Translations under genes and position numbers: made by a program | Shown: positions 28,181 through 36,985 of the stretch, one piece after another | How positions within the stretch are numbered: the first letter of the stretch is position 1 | How the letters are laid out: each line of letters begins with the position of its first letter | Assembly (NCBI GenBank): GCA_023391095.1 | Contig: JAEWBN010000003.1 | Coordinates: 62,001 to 126,000, forward strand | Source: Pseudomonadota bacterium | GTDB lineage: Bacteria > Pseudomonadota > Alphaproteobacteria > Rhizobiales > Devosiaceae | Length of the DNA: 64,000 nucleotides | Reading direction: 5' to 3' | The notes under the pieces: generated by a model | Seen by the model: the letters and a program-made list of their open reading frames with translations, nothing else | What the model was told of the DNA's origin: nothing | The model's database searches: none

Positions 28181-29782
28181 ATGCGGACGTCGGAGGCAAC
28201 CGACGCCGGCGCACTGCGATTCCGCGCCGGCCGAAACACCGTGGGGACACCTGTATCCCCCATAACTTTTGCCATCGCCGCCACCGCCTTCCTTGCTGCT
28301 GGGCTCTTCATTCTTCACGACATCGTCCGCACCTATGGCGAAGCCCGTCGGGAACTCCATCTCATTGCAGAAAGCGTTGCAGATCAACTGGTTAGCCAGG
28401 ATCATGACGCCGTCTACGCCGCGCTCGACAGCTCGCTTGCCCGCTACGACGCCGTCAGCCGCGCCAGCATCGTCAATGGCGCCATGCCGTCCAACGACCC
28501 GCTAAGTCTTTCATTTCCTTTATCAAATTCCAACATTCTGGCGCTTCAGCCGGCGCATGATGCCCTGATCGCCGGTGTCGCCGGCCGCGGTGCTGCAGCC
28601 CTGGGCCTTGCCGGTCTCTTCACCTTCTTTGCCGCTTACCGCCGTCGTCCGGCCGACATGCCCGATCCGCTACAACGCTTTAATTACAAGCAGTTAGCTG
28701 CCGCCCTCCCCCTCGGCATCGCCTGCTGGACGCGCTCGGGCGAGATGATCGTCTGCAACGATCACTACCGCAGCCGCCTCGGACTGCGCGACACCACCCT
28801 CACCTACCAGCAAGCCGTCAGCCACCTCATCGCCGGCGGCTACATGAAGCTGATGCGGGAAGACGACACCAACCGCCTTCTGGAACTGCACTGTGAAGAC
28901 GGCTCGTGCCTTCTGATCGACGAACGGCCGCTGGGTGAAGGCTCGTTCATGACGCTGATCTCTGACGTGACCGAGCGCAAGCGGACCGTGGAGATGCTGG
29001 ACGCGATCCGCGAAGACCAGCGGCAACTGGCTCGCCGCTACCACGAGGAAAAGCTCAAGGCCGAGGCGGCCAGCCGGGCGAAGACGAATTTCCTCGCCCA
29101 TCTCAGCCACGATATCCGCACACCGCTCAACCACATCATCGGCTTTGCCGACCTGATGCAGCACGAGACCTATGGCCCGCTCGGCGACCCGCGCTATGTG
29201 GAATATGTCCAGTCCATCAAGGCTTCCGGCGACCATCTGCTCAAATCCTTCGCCACCATCCTCGACCTAGCCGAACTCGAAGGCGGGCAAAAAGTGTTGC
29301 GCCAGGAACCCGTGCTGCTCGACGAGGTCATCGAAACCACGGCGCAGCGGTTCCGCGGGCAGATCGAGCGGGCGGGACAGCGTCTGAAACTCCGCAAGCC
29401 TAGCGGAGCCGTGCTGAGGGGCGATCGTCTCGGGCTGACGCGCATGATCGGGAATATTGTCGACAACGCAGTGCGTTACTCGCGACCGGGCGACGAAATC
29501 ACTCTGGCCGCCTATGCAGCGGACGATGGCGTTGTGATCGAAATCACCGATACCGGCATCGGCATGAGCGCTGAGCGCCTTGCCAGCCTGTCGCAACCCT
29601 TCGCCATGGGCGACGCGACCTTTACGCGGGGCGAATCCGGACCGGGCCTGGGCATCTCCATTGCCCGCGCCATCGCCGAGCTGAGCGGCGGGCACATGGC
29701 CATAGACTCGGCCCCTGCCCTCGGCACCACTGTGGCCATCACCCTGCCGGTCGAGCAAGCTGCCGCTGAGCTTGCCGCCTAG
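28181..29782 (+). CDS. sensor histidine kinase with PAS-like domain
   Basis: The 533-residue protein has two membrane helices (about 28-48 and 127-150) enclosing a short periplasmic loop. A PAS-like domain follows (about 165-265, ending with the typical D-V-T-E-R-K-R), then a coiled coil, HisKA with His310 in L-S-H-D-I-R-T-P-L-N-H, and a HATPase domain (D-T-G-I-G-M and G-P-G-L-G-I-S boxes). No response regulator is adjacent; orphan kinases with this H-box often feed phosphorelays. The stop is three bases from the stop of convergent glnE. Confidence 0.9.
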   Translation: MRTSEATDAGALRFRAGRNTVGTPVSPITFAIAATAFLAAGLFILHDIVRTYGEARRELHLIAESVADQLVSQDHDAVYAALDSSLARYDAVSRASIVNGAMPSNDPLSLSFPLSNSNILALQPAHDALIAGVAGRGAAALGLAGLFTFFAAYRRRPADMPDPLQRFNYKQLAAALPLGIACWTRSGEMIVCNDHYRSRLGLRDTTLTYQQAVSHLIAGGYMKLMREDDTNRLLELHCEDGSCLLIDERPLGEGSFMTLISDVTERKRTVEMLDAIREDQRQLARRYHEEKLKAEAASRAKTNFLAHLSHDIRTPLNHIIGFADLMQHETYGPLGDPRYVEYVQSIKASGDHLLKSFATILDLAELEGGQKVLRQEPVLLDEVIETTAQRFRGQIERAGQRLKLRKPSGAVLRGDRLGLTRMIGNIVDNAVRYSRPGDEITLAAYAADDGVVIEITDTGIGMSAERLASLSQPFAMGDATFTRGESGPGLGISIARAIAELSGGHMAIDSAPALGTTVAITLPVEQAAAELAA

Positions 29783-29785
29783 CCG

Positions 29786-32665
29786 CTATAGCTGCCGGGC
29801 GCGCTCATACCACGTGGCAGCAGCCGCGGAGACCTCTGCCTGCATTTCCCTTATGTCCAGTTCGAGGCGCCCGAAGTCGGGATAGTGTGCCAGTTGGGCT
29901 AGAAGATCTTTGAAGGCTAGCGACCACGCCTCATCCTTGAACGGGCTGATGAGGGCAGAGCTCATGACCTGAAGGATGGTTGAGTAGACCGTGTGGATTT
30001 CCGCCAGCCGCCCGCCGCTCGGGACAAGGCCGGTTTCGCCCAGGCGCGCCAGAACGCGTGCCGTGGGCGCCTGGGGCAGGCTGATTGTCTCACCAGCGAC
30101 AAGCTGAGCAGACTGGGCAATGAACTCGAGGTCCACCAGACCGCCGCCGGCAAGCTTGAGATCGAAGGGATGGCGCGGCTTGCGTTCGCGGGCCATGAGG
30201 GCGCGCATGGTCGTTACGTCTTCAATGGTCTTGGCGATATCGCGAGGCCTCTTCATCACCTCGGCTATAGCAGCGTCCACTTCGCCGCCCAAAGCGCCGG
30301 TCGCGGTCACGACCCGTGCACGGCTCAGCGCGAGATGTTCCCAGGTCCAGGCATTGTCCTTGTGATAGGCGCGGAAACCGGAGAGGCTTGTCGCCAGAGG
30401 ACCAGCATTGCCGGACGGGCGCAGGCGCATGTCCGCCTCGTAGAGCACGCCCTCGGCCGTGGGCGCTGAAATGGCCGCGACAAGCCGCTGAGTCAGCCGC
30501 GCGAAATAGTGCGGTGTCGCCAGGGCGCGCTCGCCATCGGACTCCGTATCCGGCGCATCATACAGCAGGATGAAATCGAGATCCGACGTGTAGGTCATTT
30601 CCCGGCTGGCCATCTTGCCGAACGCAACGAGCGCCGTTTCCGCACCCGCAATTACGCCATGGCGAACGGCGAATTCCTCGCGGACCTTGGCGTAGAGCCG
30701 GTTGAGCAAGGTTTCCGCAAGCGCGGTGAACTGCTCACCGGCCCCTGTGGTGCTGACAGTCCCGGACAGCAAACCCGCCGCAACCAGAAACTTCTGTTCC
30801 TGCCCGATGATACGGGCACGGTCGATGAGCTCTTCATAGGAGCGGGCGTCGGCGAGGAAGGCGTCGACCTTGGCCACAAGCACATCGCGATGGGTGACGT
30901 CATTGGCGAAGGCCGGGTCGATGAGGCCATCCACCACATGCGCGCGATGGATCACCGCTTCGGCCATTCGCGGCGCAGAGGCCATGAACTGTACGAGGAG
31001 GGTGCGCAGCTGATCGTGATTGCGCAGTAACGCAAAAAGCTGCACCCCCGCCGGGAGACGCGACAGGAAATTGTCGAAGCGCGACAGGGCTTCGTCGGCA
31101 TTGCCGGCCGCACTCAGGGTTTTGAGAAGGGCAGGCAGGAGCTCGGTCAGATGCGCCCTCGCCGCAGAGGTGCGCGTTGCGGCGTAGCTGCCATAGTGCC
31201 ACTTGCGCACCGTTTCGATGACCTTGCCGGCATCGGCAAAACCCATGCCTGTTAGTGTTTCGAGCGTGCCCGGATCGTCATCGCTACCGGTAAAGACCAG
31301 ATTGCCGTCATCGGCGCCCAATGTTTCGCCCTCGGCAAAAAGACCGCCGTAATAGCGCGCTACCCGCTCCAGAGCCTGCCGATACTGCGTCTCGAAACGG
31401 GCACGGTCAGGCTCGCCCATAAGCCGGCCGATGATTTCGACCCCTTCGCTGGTCTCGGGCATGATGTGGGTCTGCTCATCGCGCAGCATTTGCAGCCGGT
31501 TTTCAACGGCCCGCAGATACCAATAGGTCTCGGTCAGTTCACTGGCGGTGCGCGGGCTGATCCAGTTTGCGTCGGCAAGCGCCTTGAGAGCGACGGACGT
31601 CGGACGGACCCGCAGCGACTTATCCCGCCCACCCGCGATCAACTGCTGGGTCTGGGCGAAAAATTCGATCTCGCGAATACCGCCTCGGCCCAATTTGACA
31701 TTGTGCCCCTCGACGCGGATATCGCCGACCTTCTTGGAGACATTGATCTGCCGCTTCATCGCCTGGATGTCCGCGATGGTTGCGAAGTCCAGATGCTTGC
31801 GCCAGACATAGGGCGCCAGTTCCTTGAGAAAGGCCTCGCCAACCGCCTTGTCGCCCGCGCAGGGTCGGGCCTTGATCCAGGCGGCGCGCTCCCAATTCTG
31901 GCCGCGAACCTCATAATAGGCCAGGGCGGCATCAACCGAGATGGCCACTGGCGTCGATCCAGGATCCGGGCGCAAGCGCAAATCCGTCCGAAACACATAG
32001 CCTCCCACCGCGCGATCCTCCATCAGCGCAACGAGCTTCTGCACCATGCGCGAATAGATTTTCGTGCCTTCGCCGGGGTCCACCAGTACCGGTTTCTGGG
32101 GATCAAAGAACGCGACTATGTCGATGTCCGAGGAGTAATTGAGCTCACGGCCGCCATGCTTGCCCAGGGCGAAGAGTGCCAGGCCGGAATTGGCTGCTGT
32201 AGCGCCCTCAAGCGGGAGGGTCAGAAGGCCTTTCTGGTGTGCCTGACGCATGAGAAAATCGAGCGCGGCCTCAAGGGCGGCATCCGCAAGGTCGGAAAGC
32301 GCCTCGGTGGCGCGCGCCGTCGTCCACGCCCCGCCCGTTTCCGCCACGGCGGCAAGGAGCGCCGTCCGGCCTTTGGCGTGGCGAAGGCTTTTTGAAAGGG
32401 TGGATTCGTCCTCAGTGCGACCCGCAAGTGCGACGCCGTCAAGCAAAGTGGCGGATGCTGCGTCGGGCTCGGCGCTCAGCACATCGGCGAGCCAGGTGGC
32501 GTGGGTGCGGGCAAGCTCAAGCAGGTAGGGTGCCGATTCCAGGAGGGTCGAGACTGCGTTTCCCGCTCCGCGAAGCGCTGCGGCGTCCTCTGCCGGTAGC
32601 TCTGCCAGCAAGGCATCGAACTGGGGATGGGCAATAGCGGGCAGAGGCGCAAGGTGCATGGTCAT
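29786..32665 (-). CDS. glnE: glutamine synthetase adenylyltransferase/adenylyl-removing enzyme
   Basis: GlnE adenylylates and deadenylylates glutamine synthetase in response to PII, controlling nitrogen assimilation. The 959-residue protein has the two expected nucleotidyltransferase halves: the removal domain with G-K-H-G-G-R-E-L-N-Y-S-S-D-I-D (about 168-182) and the transferase domain with G-K-M-A-S-R-E-M-T-Y-T-S-D-L-D (about 672-687). Both keep the paired Asp residues, so both activities are likely. It is the last gene of a minus-strand chain after the histidine kinase (56-base spacer). This placement next to a two-component system is typical of rhizobia as I recall. Confidence 0.97.
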   Translation of the reverse strand: MTMHLAPLPAIAHPQFDALLAELPAEDAAALRGAGNAVSTLLESAPYLLELARTHATWLADVLSAEPDAASATLLDGVALAGRTEDESTLSKSLRHAKGRTALLAAVAETGGAWTTARATEALSDLADAALEAALDFLMRQAHQKGLLTLPLEGATAANSGLALFALGKHGGRELNYSSDIDIVAFFDPQKPVLVDPGEGTKIYSRMVQKLVALMEDRAVGGYVFRTDLRLRPDPGSTPVAISVDAALAYYEVRGQNWERAAWIKARPCAGDKAVGEAFLKELAPYVWRKHLDFATIADIQAMKRQINVSKKVGDIRVEGHNVKLGRGGIREIEFFAQTQQLIAGGRDKSLRVRPTSVALKALADANWISPRTASELTETYWYLRAVENRLQMLRDEQTHIMPETSEGVEIIGRLMGEPDRARFETQYRQALERVARYYGGLFAEGETLGADDGNLVFTGSDDDPGTLETLTGMGFADAGKVIETVRKWHYGSYAATRTSAARAHLTELLPALLKTLSAAGNADEALSRFDNFLSRLPAGVQLFALLRNHDQLRTLLVQFMASAPRMAEAVIHRAHVVDGLIDPAFANDVTHRDVLVAKVDAFLADARSYEELIDRARIIGQEQKFLVAAGLLSGTVSTTGAGEQFTALAETLLNRLYAKVREEFAVRHGVIAGAETALVAFGKMASREMTYTSDLDFILLYDAPDTESDGERALATPHYFARLTQRLVAAISAPTAEGVLYEADMRLRPSGNAGPLATSLSGFRAYHKDNAWTWEHLALSRARVVTATGALGGEVDAAIAEVMKRPRDIAKTIEDVTTMRALMARERKPRHPFDLKLAGGGLVDLEFIAQSAQLVAGETISLPQAPTARVLARLGETGLVPSGGRLAEIHTVYSTILQVMSSALISPFKDEAWSLAFKDLLAQLAHYPDFGRLELDIREMQAEVSAAAATWYERARQL

Positions 32666-32721
32666 GTCCGAGGGATAGCTTGCGTCGAGTGCGGCGGCAA
32701 GCAGGCCGCTCAGGGCCGAGA

Positions 32722-34119
32722 TCAGCTCAACGGCAGGCTCAGGACAGCGCGGACGCCGGGGCCATTGTCCTCGATATGGAAAAGTCCACCATGAAGGCGC
32801 GCAACGGCGCTTACAAGGGACAGGCCCAACCCCGAACCGGGTTCGGAGCGGCTCTCCTCGAGACGCACGAAGCGCTCAAGCACGCGATCCCGTTCCGCCT
32901 CGGGAATGCCTGGCCCGTTGTCGGCTACGGTGATGACTGCGCGATCGGCCTGCGCCTCAAGGGTTATGCTGATCCGACCGTGGCTGCCATCTTCGGGCCG
33001 AGCATATTTGACGGCGTTTTCGAGAAGGTTGACCATGGCCTGGCCGATCAGTTCGCGATTGGCCTTCAGTGTGATGCCGTCGGCAATGCTGGTCGAGACG
33101 TCGATCCCGGCATCCTCGGCGACCGGTCCGTAGAGTTCGGCCACATCGGCGACGATGGTGCTGACATCGATGGGCGACAGCACGCCAGAGGGCGCACCGG
33201 CCTCGACGCGCGCGATCATCAGCAGGGCATTGAAGGTGCGGATGAGCCGGTCGCTTTCAGCGATGATGGTCTCGAGCGCCTTTTCACGGGTTTCCGGCCC
33301 GGCCGATTCCCGCAGTGCGGCCTCTGCCTGGTTGCGCAGGCGTGTCAGGGGCGTCTTGAGGTCATGGGCGACATTGTCGGTGACCTCTTTCAGCCCCTGC
33401 AGAAGTTGCTCGATCCGGTCCAGCATGGCGTTGAGATTGGTGGCAAGCCCGTCGAATTCGTCGTTGCGCCGTGTGACAGGGACGCGCTCGGAGAGATTGC
33501 CCGACATGATCTTGGTCGAGGTGTCGCGGATGGTGTCGATGCGGCGCAGCACGCGGCGCGCCGTGATCCCACCTGCCAGCACGGAGAAAAGGATGATGCC
33601 GACGACGCCCACAAGAAAACTCTGGAGGATGATGGCCGAGTAGCCGCGGCGCTCTACGACGTCGCGTCCCACAACCAGCCGCATGCCATTGTCGAGCGCC
33701 ACCGAGCGTACAACGGCCACGCCGTTGCGCGTTTCACCGGAATTGTCGCTGAGGGGATTGGGTCGCTCGTAGTTGAAACTATAGACGCCGGGCTCGATCA
33801 GCACTTCTGCCGGCACCGTGGAGACATTGCCCAGCAAGTAGAGCCCTGATGCGTCACCGAGAAAATAGATGCCGGGTCCGGGCTGGCTGGCGAGTCGGCT
33901 CACAGCAAAGGCAAGCGCTCGCACCCCCTGGGTAGCCTCCAGCCGCTCGAGCACCCGCACTTCCTGATCGATGGCATCGGTTTGCTGGCGCTGGATCTGC
34001 ATGCTGGATTGCCAGCCGATGAAGGCCATCAGCAGGATGGCAAAGATGCTGAAGATCGCGATGAAGGTCGCCGTCAGCCGAACGGTGGAAGTCCGCCAAA
34101 CCTGGGCGAAGCGGCTCAC
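32722..34119 (-). CDS. HAMP-domain sensor histidine kinase
   Basis: The 465-residue kinase has two membrane helices (about 15-36 and 163-185) bounding a periplasmic sensor of about 125 residues. HAMP follows (about 186-238), then HisKA with His252 in N-V-A-H-D-L-K-T-P-L-T-R-L and a HATPase domain (D-N-G-P-G-I-P, G-S-G-L-G-L-S). It starts three bases after the response regulator stop, so the two form one operon and surely a cognate pair. Location directly after degP suggests a link to envelope protein quality control, which is an inference from context only. Confidence 0.93.
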   Translation of the reverse strand: MSRFAQVWRTSTVRLTATFIAIFSIFAILLMAFIGWQSSMQIQRQQTDAIDQEVRVLERLEATQGVRALAFAVSRLASQPGPGIYFLGDASGLYLLGNVSTVPAEVLIEPGVYSFNYERPNPLSDNSGETRNGVAVVRSVALDNGMRLVVGRDVVERRGYSAIILQSFLVGVVGIILFSVLAGGITARRVLRRIDTIRDTSTKIMSGNLSERVPVTRRNDEFDGLATNLNAMLDRIEQLLQGLKEVTDNVAHDLKTPLTRLRNQAEAALRESAGPETREKALETIIAESDRLIRTFNALLMIARVEAGAPSGVLSPIDVSTIVADVAELYGPVAEDAGIDVSTSIADGITLKANRELIGQAMVNLLENAVKYARPEDGSHGRISITLEAQADRAVITVADNGPGIPEAERDRVLERFVRLEESRSEPGSGLGLSLVSAVARLHGGLFHIEDNGPGVRAVLSLPLS

Positions 34120-34122
34120 GGA

Positions 34123-34794
34123 TTATTCCTTGATCATGTAGCCGGCGCCACGCACCGTATGGAGAAGCGGAGTGGCATGGCCCTTGTCGATCTTGGAGCG
34201 CAGGCGGGACATGTGCACGTCGATGACATTGGTCTGTGGGTCGAAATGATAGTCCCAGACGTTTTCGAGGAGCATGGTGCGGGTGACCACCTTGCCTGCA
34301 TGCTTCATGAGATATTCAAGCAGCCGAAATTCGCGTGGCTGGAGCAGGATTGCTTCACCGTCCCGCTCGACCTTGCGGCTCAGCCGATCAAGCGTCAGCC
34401 CGCCAACGGCGTAGGACGTGGCGGCCTCAACCGGACTGGAGCGGCGTGCGAGCACTTCGATGCGGGCCAGCAATTCAGTGAAGGCGTAGGGTTTGGTGAG
34501 ATAATCATCGCCCCCTGCCCTGAGGCCGGTGACGCGATCATCCACTTCGCCAAGCGCCGAGAGGATCAAGACGGGGGTATTGTCGCCCTCGGCTCGAAGG
34601 CTTTCGATAATGGAAAGGCCATCGCGGCGAGGCAGCATGCGGTCCACGACGAGGACGTCATAATCCATGCCGGAAGCCATTGCGTAGCCGGCTTCACCAT
34701 CTGCTGCATGGTGGGTGACGTGCCCGGCCTCATCCAGCGCCTGGATAAGATAGCTGGCGGCCTCGCGATCGTCTTCGATCAGCAGAATTTTCAC
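34123..34794 (-). CDS. OmpR-family response regulator
   Basis: The receiver domain (residues 1-115) has the acidic pocket E7-D8-D9, phospho-acceptor D51 in V-V-D-R-M-L-P and the conserved Lys in L-T-K-P-Y. A winged-helix OmpR/PhoB DNA-binding domain follows (about 130-222). I start at GTG 34794 (V-K-I-L-L-I-E-D-D), with GGAG nine bases upstream; an in-frame start 17 codons earlier would lie inside the hairpin between this gene and degP. It is paired with the downstream HAMP kinase. Confidence 0.93.
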   Translation of the reverse strand: MKILLIEDDREAASYLIQALDEAGHVTHHAADGEAGYAMASGMDYDVLVVDRMLPRRDGLSIIESLRAEGDNTPVLILSALGEVDDRVTGLRAGGDDYLTKPYAFTELLARIEVLARRSSPVEAATSYAVGGLTLDRLSRKVERDGEAILLQPREFRLLEYLMKHAGKVVTRTMLLENVWDYHFDPQTNVIDVHMSRLRSKIDKGHATPLLHTVRGAGYMIKE

Positions 34795-34817
34795 CCGGGA
34801 CGCTCCGCGATGCAGAT

Positions 34818-34843
34818 GGTCCCGGGCGCTGACGCCCGGGACC
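34818..34843. promoter_or_regulatory. perfect 11-bp stem-loop in the degP - response regulator spacer
   Basis: GGTCCCGGGCG pairs perfectly with CGCCCGGGACC across a CTGA loop. No T run follows on either strand, so it is more likely a processing/stability element or a short repeat than a full terminator. It may lower expression of the regulator relative to degP. Confidence 0.6.
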
Positions 34844-34851
34844 AATAGAGT

Positions 34852-36390
34852 TTACTCGGTGATCGGCAGACCGATGAAGCGCGCTTCGCCGTCGCGGGCC
34901 ACCTTTACCAGGGCGGTATTGAGCCCCTTGCTCTTCACGTTGGCAATGGCGTCGTTGAAGTCGCCGGCCGACTGAACGAGTTGGTTGTCCACTTCGAGGA
35001 TCACGTCGCCGGTGGCGAGGCCGCGACGACCCGCTTCGCTGCCGGGATCCACATTCTGGATCAGAAGGCCACCCGAGCCATCGCTATTGGGAACCAGCGT
35101 CAGGCCAAGACTGGTGGTTGCCTCAGGCACCGCCTGCGGCGGCACCGGGGCACCGGAGCTGTTGTCGGCCACCTGTTCCTCAAGCTGCTGGAGCTTGACG
35201 GAAACCTTGGTCTCCGCGCCGTCGCGCCAGATAGTCAGCTCGACAGTGGAGTCGGGGGACTTGCTGGCAATGGTACGGCTGAGGTCGAGCGCATCATCGA
35301 TCTGGTCGCCGTCGACCTGAAGGATGATGTCGCCCGACTTGACGCCGGCAGCACCGGCCGGACCGTCTTCGGTGGGCTCACGCACAATGGCGCCGCGGGC
35401 ATTGGGCAGGCCGACGCTGTCGGCAATGTCCTTGCTGACGTCCTGGATGGAAACGCCCAGATAGCCACGGGTTACAGTGCCATCCTCGATCAGCTGACCG
35501 ACGATCTGCTTGACGGTGCCTGCGGGGATGGCAAAGGCGATACCGACATTGCCCCCGTTGGGAGAATAGATGGCGGTGTTGACGCCGACCACTTCCCCAT
35601 TGGTGTTGAAGGCCGGGCCGCCGGAATTGCCGGTGTTGACGGCAGCATCGATCTGCAGGAAGTCGCCGTAGTTCGAACCGCCGATATTGCGGCCGGCGCC
35701 GGAGATCACGCCGACGGTGACAGTACCGCCGAGGCCAAACGGATTACCAACGGCCACGACCCAGTCACCCACGCGGCTCGGCTCGTCTTCGAAGGTCACG
35801 AAGGGCAGGTTTTCCCCTTCGATCTTCAGCACAGCCAGGTCAGTCCGCTCGTCGGTGCCGACGATGGTGGCCACCTGTTCGGAGCCGTCTTCAAAGACCA
35901 CGGTCACCTTGGTCGCATCTTCGACGACGTGGTTGTTGGTTACGACATAGCCGTCATCGGAGATAATGAAGCCCGATCCGGCCGCCATGAACTGGCGCGG
36001 ACGAGGCTCGCCGCCGGAGCCGCCGGGGCGGCCAGGAGCGCCGGGGCCACCGAAGTTATCGAAGAAGTCTCGGAAGGGGTGATCTTCGGGCAGATCGGGG
36101 AAGTTGAATTCGAAATTGAAGTCGCGGCCGCCGCGCTGCACCGTTCGGCCCGGAGCTTCAGCTTCAACCAGGATGGACACAACGGCCGGCTTCACGGCCT
36201 CTACCAGATCGGCAAAGCCCTGCTGGACGCTGGTCTGCGGCACGACGATCTGGGCGACGTTCTGCGCCTGGGCGTTTACGGCCTGACCATTGAGCACGAA
36301 GGCAGTCGAAACACCGCCAATGCCGACCACCAGGGCCAGGGCCGAGGCGCCCAACCAGCGGCTGGTACGCGAGAGAATAGTCGAACGCAT
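34852..36390 (-). CDS. degP: Do-family periplasmic serine protease/chaperone
   Basis: The 512-residue protein starts with a signal peptide or anchor (hydrophobic residues 13-32). The trypsin-like protease domain holds the triad H154 (T-N-N-H-V-V), D184 (R-T-D-L-A-V-L-K) and S256 (G-N-S-G-G-P). Two PDZ domains follow (about 300-395 and 430-510). A Gly/Pro/Phe-rich LA-loop-like segment lies at 85-130. It degrades or refolds damaged envelope proteins. AAGGAGA precedes the ATG. The gene lies between the cytochrome c maturation genes and a two-component system in the same direction, and an inverted repeat in its leader could be a regulator site. Confidence 0.96.
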   Translation of the reverse strand: MRSTILSRTSRWLGASALALVVGIGGVSTAFVLNGQAVNAQAQNVAQIVVPQTSVQQGFADLVEAVKPAVVSILVEAEAPGRTVQRGGRDFNFEFNFPDLPEDHPFRDFFDNFGGPGAPGRPGGSGGEPRPRQFMAAGSGFIISDDGYVVTNNHVVEDATKVTVVFEDGSEQVATIVGTDERTDLAVLKIEGENLPFVTFEDEPSRVGDWVVAVGNPFGLGGTVTVGVISGAGRNIGGSNYGDFLQIDAAVNTGNSGGPAFNTNGEVVGVNTAIYSPNGGNVGIAFAIPAGTVKQIVGQLIEDGTVTRGYLGVSIQDVSKDIADSVGLPNARGAIVREPTEDGPAGAAGVKSGDIILQVDGDQIDDALDLSRTIASKSPDSTVELTIWRDGAETKVSVKLQQLEEQVADNSSGAPVPPQAVPEATTSLGLTLVPNSDGSGGLLIQNVDPGSEAGRRGLATGDVILEVDNQLVQSAGDFNDAIANVKSKGLNTALVKVARDGEARFIGLPITE

Positions 36391-36468
36391 GAAACGGTCT
36401 CCTTGGATAAGCTCTCAACAGCTTGTGGCCATAGATATGGAGCACTTCGCCTTTCAGGGAAGTTGCGC

Positions 36469-36492
36469 CAACATTAAGCTTTGGCAATGTTG
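36469..36492. promoter_or_regulatory. inverted repeat upstream of degP
   Basis: CAACATT and AATGTTG are separated by ten bases that include AAGCTT, about 80-100 bases before the degP start. It could be an operator, for example for the downstream OmpR-type regulator; this is inference. Confidence 0.35.
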
Positions 36493-36529
36493 CGGGCTAT
36501 ATTACGGCGACAGTTGAACTACCGCGCAG

Positions 36530-36985
36530 CTACTGGCGCGCGATCCGCTCCAGAGCGGCCTGCTCTTCCGGCGTCAGCTCAGCTGAAACAACCGGGGCTG
36601 TCCGGCGCCGAGCCGCGAACAGGAGCGCAACAAGCCCAATCACCAGCAGCGCCGGGGCTGCAATCCACAACAGCAGTGTATGGCCGCCAATCCTCGGATT
36701 GAGCAGGACATATTCGCCGTAGCGGTCCACCACATATTGCTCGACCTGGGCATTGGTATCCCCGGCCATGAGGCGTTCGCGCACGAGAACCCGAAGGTCC
36801 TTGGCGAGGTCTGCGTCGCTGTCGTCGATGGACTGGTTCTGACACACCAGGCAGCGCAACCCCGCAGAAATGTCGCGCGCGCGTTGCTCGAGCACCGGAT
36901 CAGGCAGGATTTCATCCGGTGAAAGCGCGTTTGCCGGAACAGCAAGAGCCAGGGCCAGCGCAAGGATGATCGCCAGCCGGTTCAT
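36530..36985 (-). CDS. ccmH: cytochrome c maturation protein CcmH (CycL)
   Basis: A signal peptide (residues 1-20) precedes a periplasmic domain with the redox motif R-C45-L-V-C48-Q-N-Q-S-I, followed by a C-terminal membrane helix (about 103-124). CcmH keeps apocytochrome c cysteines reduced for haem attachment. The 151-residue length matches the short CycL form that lacks the TPR region, which is here a separate gene (ccmI). Its ATG overlaps the ccmF stop (ATGA), so it is translationally coupled. Confidence 0.95.
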   Translation of the reverse strand: MNRLAIILALALALAVPANALSPDEILPDPVLEQRARDISAGLRCLVCQNQSIDDSDADLAKDLRVLVRERLMAGDTNAQVEQYVVDRYGEYVLLNPRIGGHTLLLWIAAPALLVIGLVALLFAARRRTAPVVSAELTPEEQAALERIARQ

